From NCBI GenBank assembly GCA_037783545.1, contig JBBELK010000946.1, positions 1 to 64,000 of the forward strand: a stretch of DNA of 64,000 bases. Reading direction: 5' to 3'. Shown here in pieces: positions 24,301 to 36,300 of the stretch. Each line of letters opens with the position of its first letter. The first letter of the stretch is position 1. The DNA comes from Henricia sp. BOLD:AAB3569 (lineage: Eukaryota; Echinodermata; Asteroidea; Spinulosida; Echinasteridae). The position numbers and the translations under genes are program-made. The notes below the pieces were generated by a model. It was not told the DNA's origin. It ran no database searches and saw only the letters and a list, made by a program, of their open reading frames with translations.

Positions 24301-27300
24301 GATAGGATTGACAATTGAAAGATGATTATATAAACGATTGTTGGCATGTAGGATATTGCACACTTTCCATTTTAGAGACCTGTAGTAAATTCAATCTCTC
24401 CAGCAAAATTGTTTACATAATTTATTTTATGTACTGCAACAACAAATAAACATCCAATGCAAGAACAATGTTTTGGATGTTTTTTATGTATGTAAGCATC
24501 GCAATAAAACATGTCCATGTCTGAAAGTGAAACAGTTATGGTTCGAAGGGTCAAGTTAGATTATTTGTTTGATTCCTGGGGGTTGCTTTTAAATAATAAA
24601 TCGCAGTTGTAAATTGCATGTTTTAAAGCTTGATTATGTCTAAGAAACTGTGGGCTTGTCAAGAACCAGGCTTGATGTTCATGATATTGTGTTGAGGATC
24701 GGAATTAGTCGACAATGTTAACTTGGGACAATGTTAACTTGGGACAATGTTAACTTGGGACAATGTTAACTTGGGACAATGGTGCCAGTTGGTTTGCAGA
24801 GAACTCGGAAGTAGAGCACTGCATGTTTCAATCATGGGAGAATTAAGGAACATCAAAGTTAAACAAAGGTGTCTTGGACCCTCACGTGATCACTTTCAAA
24901 TGTCTGTAATCAATAAGAAAACCTGCGCCCTAACATGGCTGCTGGTGGAAATGGTTTATAAACTATGTTCCTAGATGAAACATACATGTAAAAACAAGAA
25001 ACCCAAAATGTCACATCACTCTACAACATTGTACCCTTGTACCAGTATGTGGGGAGTGAACTAATCAATCAGGCACATTCTCTATTCCAACTCGGGCATA
25101 AATCACAACCACCACCCCAGGTAGAATACTGTGTAACCCTGGCTCTTGCAATAACAGGTAGATGTCTTAGTCATGTGACAGATTGCTAAACATGTTGGAC
25201 TAAGATTCTAAACATGTACCTGTCATCGCGATCACAACCCACAGTTAGATATAGAAAACTAGAGTGCGCACTCCCAATACATGATGTGCATGCCGATATG
25301 GACGCCGCCATTTTGGCTTAGCGCAAGGGGTGCGCGGGGGGGGGGGGCCAAGGGGTGTTGCCCACTTTGCACCCGTAGCGTTAAGCAAACATGACGCCGC
25401 CCACACGTGACTTGAATGTATGTCACAACCCTAGCTAGCTCTCACAATAACAATGTGTCATTAGTCATGTGACATGATTCTAAACGTCTGTCATGATCAC
25501 AACCCTAGCTAGCTCTTACAACATGTAGACATTAGTCATGTGACATGATGATCCATGACTGGCAGGTCATTCTGGCCTAGTCCCCTGACTCCAACTAATG
25601 AGCATCAACATGCAACCTGTCACCAGTCCCACAAATCTGGCCCCATAATCCATCATTCCAAATCACAATCATATATCCCCTTAGATTAAATGCCCTATGT
25701 ATCATTTGCAAGATAAAACTTTTTACAGTTTCGCAGAATAAGAGGGTAAAATATCTAAAGAAGAATGTTGGTAAAGTAGCCTGAAGAAATGTTAGCTACA
25801 TGTACATACATGTACATGTACATGTAGATGCATCAGTGCTTAAGAAAACCTTAAAAATCTATATGAATTTTGTGTACAAGTGAATATTTAGAAACCCACT
25901 TTCGGTTGTCGAACATGAAATACCATTTTTTACGGAAATAGATTCATGTGGTGTTTGTTACCATTGCTATCAATACTTTGAGTAAGGTTTTTCTTGTCAA
26001 CTCATGAAAAACAAAATTGGGTCATTGCAAAGGATACAACGGGCCTTTAAACAAGGTGTAATTCTCCTGTCCCAGAGACAATAAATCCCATGTCTCTGAA
26101 ACTGGGTATCTTTTTTAATGATTTTTCCCTCCACTGGTCAACAAGGAAACAATCTTCACCTGAAACAAATGGACAAGTGGTATGTTTACAGAGATTTAGA
26201 GTATGAGATGATCATACATGATGTTTACAATGCAAGTGCTTTTCCCATGTCCCATCTTACACTCCTTTCGCAGTGGTTTTGTGCGGTTTGTCCACACTCA
26301 ACCACTGCTCAACTTCGCTTGAAATCCTGCAAATGTGTCAGGTGACATGTTTATTGTGTCAGGTGAACAAATCTGGCCAATCTTGGCAAGTGTTATTCAG
26401 GCCTATAGCCTTGGGTGACGTCAGGCATGCACTTCGCAGGATTTCATGTGAAGTTGAGCAGTGGTTGGGTGTGGACAAACTGCGCAAAACCATTGCGAAA
26501 AGAGGTGTAGTCCCATCTTTGACCAGATTAACTTTTCTACCCACCCAAGTCCATTAGATTCACTGAGCATTTGAAGGCAGAGAATAGCCTCCTTGATAAA
26601 CAGAAATTCTCAGGAACAATAATGGCAACAGTGCCAGGAGTACCCTGGACATATTAAGTGCCATATTCAATCAAGAACACCACATGCCAAATACCATAGC
26701 AATTGCACCAATAATAAAATGCATCTTTTGACAAATTGCCAACCGAATTCCGACCAGTTTTTCTTTGACACCCGATTTAACAAGGCACCATGTTTGAACC
26801 AGCTCTAAGAAAACAGAAGACTCACGACCGGGAATCTGCCTAACACCTTCAGGCCATGGAGTACTGTCAATGAAAACACAGAATAATTCATCCAGGATCA
26901 TCGGAGGGACCCTGCCACCTGTACAGAACGCTGACCTTACACCTCCAACAAATGGACAATGCTCAAAATGTAAACACCACAGTGTAAAACAAGTGGCCTC
27001 AAGTTCAGACCCTAACAGAACCTTCTACTAAAGACAAATTGATGGGACATGCTAAAAGGAACACAAAAAGAAGCATTCAGGCAGAAAGAAGAGTTGGATA
27101 AAAGTAAATACATGTAGCCTTGTGTGAATGCTGGTCATGCCCATTTAGTTTCCCACCAGTGTAATGCGTGACAAAATCCCCACCCCTGGGGCCATATGTT
27201 TGTTTTCATGTGCTGAATATGACAGAGTAAATTTATGATAATGTCACAACATGGTGGCTTGAGGCTTTCGGTCTACTACAGGGTGGGAAGGATACCCGTA

Positions 27301-30300
27301 CATGTACAAATCTGTCTAGAAATCCAGAATCTCTGGAGAGTTAATTATGCACTTAAACAATCTTTTCTTCTCCAGCTCTACCAAGGAGAGCCATACAAAG
27401 GTCCGACAATCTCACTACAATGGCACTAACAAAACCATTTCATTTTCAGAGAAATCTGAGATGTAGTTCCTGTGAAGCCACAAAGCAATCCCGGGTACCT
27501 TTGTTCATTGGGTATTGCTAAAGAACAAATCACAGTTATTCCTTTTAAAAACAGAAATAAATATTGAATCCAGAGGTTATGAATTGTACAAAGTCAGGGG
27601 TTTTCTGAACTTGCATCCTAGCAACGACCAACATTGACAGACTATCTGGCACCAAGGTGGATTTCATTTACATGTATGTAAGGCCAAGACAAAAATAGCT
27701 CTGTTTCTGATTACAGCAAAACTATTTTGAAGGGGAGGTTCTAATTTTTTGGTACAATGTAGGAGCAATAGGTCATATTTCTTGCCCGACAGTTTACAGT
27801 TCAGAGTCCAGATTTACTGTTTGAACAGTTGGGTAATTTGGTAGTTTGTACCAAAAAGCACACATAACAATGAGGTTAATGATACATTCCCCCTTCTTCA
27901 AATGGTCAAATAGCACCGACAGATAAGCAAGGAATTTGAGGAAACAATCGTTTATTTGTGGAGGTAGAATTTATTAAGACAACAACGACCTAAATATGGT
28001 ACATGATACTCCTGGCAAAATGCTGATGAAAGTTAGCCTGTGTGAAGTAAACCTCCTAACAATTCAAGCTTGCTGCAATTAGCCTTTTGCGTTGGGGGGA
28101 GGGGGGGGGGGGGGGTGCTAACTAATCCCCCGATTCTCACCGCCTACATCACCCATGAACCACCCCGAGATTGCTCTTTTCCCGGGGCGAGTTTAACCCT
28201 TCTCGAAACCAGGGTTTGAATATTTCCCCCGGGGCAAGAACGGTAGTGTAAAAAGGTTCTCATAAGTGAGGCACGAGGTGCCAAACTCCGGGGTGAGTCT
28301 GCCCTGGTTCCAGTTTGAGAACAACAAGTGTGAATCGAGGCAGGGTTGAACTCGGGGGGGAGGGAGGGGGTGAGTCACCGTCTCGGGCATGGTTGTTTTA
28401 GTAGGGTAAAGGCCCAAGAGTCCGATATGCATTTGGCAGTACGTGTTATCCCTCATTCCAGCCACTTCCCCATCCTGGATTATAGCATAAACCATCTATA
28501 GTATAGTTTTAAACTTGGAAAGGTACATGTACATGTACATGAACATGTACATATAGGCTACTGTGCAACAGAAAATCCTGAATATCAATCCCATATCAAT
28601 GAGCTACTTAGCATTGGCCTGACTGTAGGTTTACGCTACTTTAAACCTCAACAAAAAGACCCTTTGAGCATGCTGCTTGATTAGATCAGGAATATGCCCG
28701 TCTTGCACAACACAAGAAAACTGTAAAGGTCACGCAAGCAAACATTTCCAGGTGACATATTTAGAATAAATGAACAAGCCCCAATTCTTGTCCTCCATAG
28801 ACCATAGTCTCCTTGCATTACAAAGGCCAAATATCAATGTGTAGATTGTTATCAGTAAGCAAAAACCATACAAATTGGGAAAATATTGTAAATATAAGAA
28901 CAGAAATGATGGAAAGGTTTAATGTGTAGGGATGAAAGTAAAGAGTATAGAAGAAAAAGAAAGCATTTCCTATGGAATTAGCGACTGAAGAAAATCACAA
29001 AAGGTGCATTTTTGGCACGTCGGTACCATTTGTTTAGGTATACAAACACAGTTTTACTAATAATGCATGAGGCGGTTTGTGGGAACTGATGCTTACGTAC
29101 AAAGTGGTTCAGGAATTCACCTTTTGCACATTTCACAAATAGTGTACTGATGTACACTGTACTTTCTTTGACACGCACACTTAATATCCACTTGACCAGA
29201 CTAAATGTTTGCTGCTATGAGGTGCAAACGGCAGGGCGTGACGTACATAATCAACACCTTGTTCACCGTAGGAGAGAATGGCATAAAGCAACCAGACTGT
29301 TTGTTGCTGGGCATTGGCATGCACCACGTAGCAACAAGAGCTTAGTATGCGACATTCTAAACTGCACCTCTGAATGTGAGAATTTGGGGCGCCAGTCATA
29401 ATGCAATGTTACATGCAAAAGGCTAATTGGAATGCATTCTTGAATCTTTCAAAAGTTTGAGAAAAAAAGGTGTGGTATAACTATTTTATTGGATACAAAT
29501 AGAGAATTCCGTGGAAAGTCTGCCCTATCAACTTTCATCGTTGAACTTTGAATAACCTGTCTTATCACAGGTTTCTTTCACCAGCAATGGATGCTTGCAA
29601 TTACCAATTCACACGCAAATGACACGTATCCTAATAAATCAAAAGTTTTGCAGTCTGTGCCAAGTTTTTGCGACCCATTGTATATCAACTTACCAAAGCT
29701 GTTATGTGAAATTTCCTCAGAAACAAGTTTAAAGATATTTGATTAAAGATACATTGTAGTACACATGTATACAAATATTGCTATTTCTTGTTGTTCCATC
29801 GATCTGGTTTTGGTGGAATTGTCAGCCCAAATGGCCAACAGCAGCTACATGTTTTCAACACGTGTCGAAAAAGTCTACACGGGTCGAGAGCTTTCAACCC
29901 ACCTCCCGAGGTGGGTTAGTTTCAACACGGATCGAGCGCTCTACACGGGTCAGTGCTGTGTTGAAATGTTGTAGTGTGAAAAGTCAACACGTGTCAGACC
30001 CGTGTACAACCCGGAGATTTTTCATAGTGTGAAAAGGTTTTTAGACCCACTCCAAGGCTAGTAGAAAAGAATCATACAAAAGAAAAATCCCCCTCTAAAA
30101 ATCAAGTGCTATAACTTATTTAGTTTCAAAAGATGTACCATGAGAAAAGCTACAAAGGGAATTTTTCGTGTTTGAAAAGAAATTTCTGTGAGTGTGCTAC
30201 TGACCAATAGAGGAATTTCAAATTGCCATTAAAAACGAGTGGTCTCAATGGTTTCTTTTGTGATAAAATTTACAACTGAATAGATGCTGACGTAATACTA

Positions 30301-33300
30301 GAATGGCTCAGCATCTGAACAAGGCTACCGGTGCTGATTTGAAATTTGTCCATTGCGGTACTCCGTAAAAAAAGTAATATCGTTGTTGCCTATTCAACCC
30401 ACTGCACCAGCAAAAAAAACAACATGAAAATGCTTCTTCAAACACAGTTTCCTAAAGTAGTGAGAAATTAGGAACTAATTGCTGTAGGTACACTCTAAAA
30501 ACAGATTGGTTAAAAAAACTACCAATCTAATTGGTTGACCCCATATTGGTTGTTTCCAACCAATATATTGGTTAACTAGTGACCAATACGTTGGTTGTTC
30601 AGCAACCAATGGCATTGGTTGGGTAATAAACCAATCCTTTAACCAATACATTGGTCAATCCTGACCAATATGTTGGTTGTCCAGCAACCAATCACATTGG
30701 TTGAGCAATAAACCAATCCTTTAACCAATACATTGGTCAATTGTGACCAATATGTTGGTTGTCCAACAACCAATCACATTGGTTGAGTAATAAACCAATC
30801 CTTTAACCAATACATTGGTCAATTCTGACCAATATGTTGGTTGTCCAGCAACCAATGGCATTGGTTGAGTAATAAACCAATCCTTTAACCAATACATTGG
30901 TCAATTCTGACCAATATGTTGGTTGTCCAACAACCAATCACATTGGTTGAGTAATAAACCAATCCTTTAACCAATACATTGGTCAATAACGACCAATATG
31001 TTGGTTGTCCAGCAACCAGTCACATTGGTTGAGTAATAAACCAATCCTTTAACCAATACATTGGTCAATAACGACCAATATGTTGGTTGTCCAGCAACCA
31101 GTCACATTGGTTAAGTAATAAACCAATCCTTTAACCAATACATTGGTCAATACGACCAATGTGTTGGCTGTCCAGCAACCAATCAAATTGGTTGAGCGAT
31201 AAATCAATCCTTTAACCAATATATTAGTGACCAATATATTGGTTGTTGAGCAATGATGAGCAATTTGTTTAATACATAGGCGAAATGACGGTGACCAATT
31301 AATGTTGGTTATCCGGCAGTCAATCATTGTTTTAGTCATTAACCATTGATTTAAACTTTTGTGATTGGTTGTCAAACAACCAGTCACATTATTCACAATT
31401 TGTGACCAACTAGGCTAGATTCATTATCAGATATCAAGCAGCCTTTCAGCAATTAACCAATCTCCAATGGTTGACATTAGAATTGTGGCACAATCACATT
31501 GGTTCAGATATTAACCATCGTTATATTGGTAATTGGTTCACACATGAGCCAATCTTCAATTGGTTTCAACCAATACCTAATTGGTGCAGAGCTCTGTTAG
31601 GCTGAGTGTCCGGTAACCAATCACATTGGTTCAACTATCAACCAATCGTTGTTGGTTGCAAGTAGGACCTATTCCACTATTTTGGGGGAGGTCACTGGTG
31701 CAAGATGATCCATTCCAAAGAGAAGTAGAACATAATTGTATATTCAAACTTTGTCATGCAATATCAAGGAATTGAAATTATTGAAATTTCAGTCCTATTA
31801 TTTTGTCAAAGATTTTAAGCATTATAGCCTTTATTTACTAATTTTTTAATGCATTTGGAATGACCCTGTATGAAAGTGGAATTACCATGAGCCACGAGGA
31901 GCGCTTCATGCTGTGGTCAGCATTTTTACTGCATGCAGTAGTTTCAAACGTATAGTCAAACTGTTACCTTCGATCCTCTACAATCCGCTGCTTTATTGCA
32001 TCCGGCCGTTGTCAGTTTCCTCTGCTTTTCACCCGCTTTTCAGGTAGGATATATGTTTACATTTTATTTTGTATCAACTTGGACAAAAGTATAGTTATTG
32101 TATAAATTATCTGTGTATCTTCCGAATAGTGTGGTCTAAATTTCACCGTTTTGTAGAGGTTTTGAAATGAGAGCACGAAACAGATAGAATAATGGGAGAA
32201 GCTTTTGGTATATTCATCCCACATAAATGAATATTTGAGAAAGATAAGCGATGTTAAGTTGTAATTTAGTGAGTTTTTACTTTGAGGACAGTTCTGACTT
32301 TTTCAAAGTTGCATGGCATGTACAAAGTACATGTAATTACATTATAATATGGGACGTTCACCCCGTACGCACTTTGTGTTTGTGTTTCTTCCTCCATGGT
32401 ATATTCCTCCATGGTTAGCATGGGTATATGTACAGTGGTCAGTCCAATCCCCTCCAAGGACGGCCACCGTGTGCATGCTGTGTGGAGGCTCATGACCAGT
32501 TCTTGGCATGGGGTCCTGGTTAGCCTTGAATTCTATAGCAGTGCAAACTGCAGTATTTGTGTATCAACTTCCACAGTAATGTTATGAGACAGTTAACACT
32601 TTCTTCCCTGCATATTTTAGCGTGTTTGTGTTGTTGTTGTTCATTTCATATTTATTGCGTATCTCAGATTGACGTGGACTTCGATCTCTTTTCGGGGAAC
32701 AGGCTGACAATCGAGGTACATGTACCAGATCATGGACTTCCATGGGCTAGACTGCTGTAATGACACAGCTGTGCGTCTTGTAGCAGATTTGAATAAACCA
32801 CATGGAACAGAATGATGATGCAGAAGAGGATATGGATGCCGACTACTCCCTATTCCCAGGTTAGTTTTGCTCTCTTTATTAAGCTTACTTTTTTGCACAG
32901 TATTTTTTTAAAAATGACAGAGGTGGTTCGATTTTTAAAAATAATGTTGACATTCACCGTGCACCTTCGGTAGGTGACCATCCTAGCGCCAGTGGATTCA
33001 TAAGAATTGTTCAGAGTTGACATTACACAGAAAAGACTGATTTAGAAGCCCAGGTTGTATGTTTTATATTATACTGGAACTTCTCAGGAGAGGGGCCTCT
33101 CGAGAGGTACTACAGCAGTGCACTTGCCAGACATTGCTTTAAGGAAATTCGCCATTTATTTTGGTGTGACCAATATCTAGTGATATGTTATTAATGCACT
33201 CGTATTTATTATTCCTTGATTGCTTCTCTGCAGAGGACATTATACTACATGTGTAACACCAAGAGCAGAGTCTACCTCGAAGGAAAAAAGGTGGAAGCTA

Positions 33301-36300
33301 GCCAAGCATAGTGGAAAAACGGAGAGCCTTCATTGCACTGAAGGTAATTGGTACCATTGAAGATACTTTGGTTTTTGAGGTTTTGGAAACAAAATGTATG
33401 CGACATGTTAAATGCCGCCAGTTAGCTTAGACAGGGTTGGCAGTCACACACATCAATCTGCATGGAAAACTTGCGGTAGGATACTGTATCTGATAGTCCA
33501 GATGTAAGGAAAAGAGGACCCAATTATAGCAGTTAATGCTTTGCAAGTTTATGATATTTTACATTGTGTGAGCCTGCTGACTAAAAACCTACACCTATGT
33601 CAACAGTTTAACAATTCCGAGTTTCAAATTTGCTAACATATATGAACCTTGCTTTTCAGCGTGGAGCCGACTTTGCTGCCTATATCCAGGTGAGGGACGA
33701 GGAATGCAGAAATCGGGAAGTGACTAGGCAGCTACAGGTCCTCATTCTTAGGAAACTCAATGCTGGATGCCAAGGAATTATTTGTTTGTATTAAACAGTC
33801 AGGTTATCTATAAAGTGAATTATCTTGTGAAGGCAAGAAAAGCCATCATCATGTTTGCCTATTACTATTTCTTAAGGAACAATAACGTTATCAGGATACA
33901 ACAAATTAATATAAAAAAACAAAGTGACCCAATAACGTTTGTTTACAAACACAGCTAGCGCCAATCAAATATGCATGTAACAGCAGTGACGCTCCAGACG
34001 CTTGCGTCTTTTTAAAAATTGTAATATTAAATTAAATGTCCACTTCATGCAGTACAGAGATAACAAATTAATAATCTTTTCAACTCTGCAGCTGTACTGT
34101 ATAGTATGTGAATCCATGCTCGGTGTCCATTTTAAATGTATATGCAGCGATATTCTTTAAAATAAAACATGTACAGGATGAACCCCAGCAATTATGTTGG
34201 TCTATATTAAATCATGTTGTTCTGTAAACAAATTAAACCAAACCACTTGCCTGGCAACTTTAACCAATAATATTGGTCATTCCAGCCATTATAATTGGTT
34301 AATGTTGACAATTTTTTGGTCTTTTGAAGCAATATATTTGGTTATCTTTAACAAATATATTGGTTGTCTTGACCAATATGAAATGGTTAGTATTCTAACC
34401 AATATGTATTGGCTGGGAATTTAACCAATCAAGATTGGTTATGGATTGGTTAAAACGTTAACCGATCTAGATTGGTTAAATAAACAACCAAGATATGTTG
34501 GTTAATATTTTAACCAATATGGATTGGTTAAATAAACAACCAAGACATGTTGGTTAATATTCCAACCAATATGGATTGGTTAAATAAACAACCAAGACAT
34601 GTTGGTTAATATTCTAACCAATATGGATTGGTTAAATAAACAACCAAGACATGTTGGTTAATATTCTAACCAATATGGATTGGTTAAATAAACAACCAAG
34701 ACATGTTGGTTAATATTCCAACCAATATGGATTGGTCAACTAAACAACCAAGACTTGTTGGTTAGTATTCTAACCAATATGGATTGGTTAAATAAACAAC
34801 CAAGAGATGTTGGTTAGTATTCTAACCAATATGGATTGGTTAAAAAAGTAAACCATATCAGATTGGTTATTTTAACCAATAGATTGGTTGGACACATATC
34901 TACCAACCACATTGGTTGAATTTGACCAATATATTGGTTAATTCAACCAATCTGTTTTTAGAGTGTAGACTCAAATTCTTGAAATTACATCTACATTATA
35001 CTTATCAGCCACTTAATGTTCATTGTCCTAAGTTCCCCTTTAAATAGTGGAAGATACACAAAGAAGCATTGCTTTTTAAATTGCCTACAGACACATTAAT
35101 TTTATCTATCCTCAAATCAAAGTATTTGGAGTAATTGCAGAATACCCCGCAACTCGAAAATAACCTTAGTGTGCATGCTGTGTTGTTCATCGACTGGTTC
35201 TCGGACCGTACTTCCCCTAAATAACACAATCCTCCGACTCTACCAAATTCTTCTCAGACCGGGAGTTGTGGGTAATTCTGTAATTGTGCCAAGTATTTTC
35301 CAGCTTACCGTTTGTGGTGTATTGCTTGTTCGTTGACGGTGTGCTTGTGGCTGCGGATAACGCCGGAAGGCCGACACTTCAACCATCCACAAACACATCA
35401 GACTTAAGACAGGAATCGCAAGGTGCATCCACTTGGTCATGTCGATACATTTACATAAAAACACTCCAATCTCTCAAATTAGTCACTAAATCGCAGCACG
35501 ATACATGTACATGTAGGCCAACTTCACAGAAGATTCTAAAGACAAGTTTGGCAAAACCTGAAGTCCAGTTTGATATTGTTCCACTTTTTTATGAGACCCT
35601 CTCAGGTCCCTGCAGGGGGTCCCCGTCCAGCCCTGTCACTCACTCCAAGGTCCAAGTACAGGTGTACATGTACCACCCACGGGATTAATTTGACTGGAAC
35701 ACCTACTGATGAATTACTATAGCATCCAACATTCCTATGCTATGGTGCCCAGCTTGTGACGAAGCGATGCTTCCAATAAAAAAAATCCACAGTCGCTTAC
35801 TGAGTAGCAGTCAGCGAATAAAGCGGTGAAGATTACAATTTGACAAAGCTAATACAATCAGAGCAGTTCTATGCTGAACTTTGAAACTCCGATGATGGTG
35901 TGACACACACAGAGCCTACTTATCCTTCACACAGCATGTACCTGAACTATTGACTGCAAAGTTCCACTATGTAATCTGCACTGCACAAGTTTAATATCCA
36001 CACTTCCTCGTGCCAACAGAAATCACTCCCATGCACTTCAAGCTCATGTTTATTCATGACTCACATCACCACCCGCCAATAGGAAGCCAAGGAAGTGCCC
36101 GAGGAATTTTGATTGGAGGTGAGAAGTTTCACAGCCAACCAATGGGGAAGGTGTAGGTGGATAAAAGGTCAAAGTTTTTGTAGAATTGTTTAAGCCTCCT
36201 CATATCACAAGAGTTTATCAGGAATTGTCCATGTTTCTATGGATTATTTTGGCACTTTAGGGATATTTTATGAGGTCATATCATATTTCTGTGAAAAAGG

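Larger units (their letters stand above)
18476..30490 (-). other. Intron 5, distal part
   Basis: A long intron segment with listed MITEs, minisatellites and dispersed repeats. Outside those I see nothing in 19630-19830, 20240-21430, 21950-22310, 23230-24700, 26560-28080 and 28500-29130, apart from short TACATGTA-rich patches. No exon with acceptable splice sites and coding character was found. Confidence 0.7.
30491..34965. mobile_element. 4.5 kb TIR element with CCAAT/ATTGG subterminal arrays
   Basis: Both ends begin CACTCTAAAAACAGATTGGT as perfect inverted repeats, and TA lies immediately outside each end. The left arm (about 30520-31665) has eight copies of an 82-bp unit made of alternating ACCAAT and ATTGGT words. 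The right arm (about 34250-34945) has seven to eight copies of a different 52-bp unit made of the same words. The 2.6 kb interior has no transposase frame but shows exon-like pieces (32783-33794). TA duplications allow Tc1/mariner or another TA-targeting superfamily; I cannot assign it. Confidence 0.88.
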
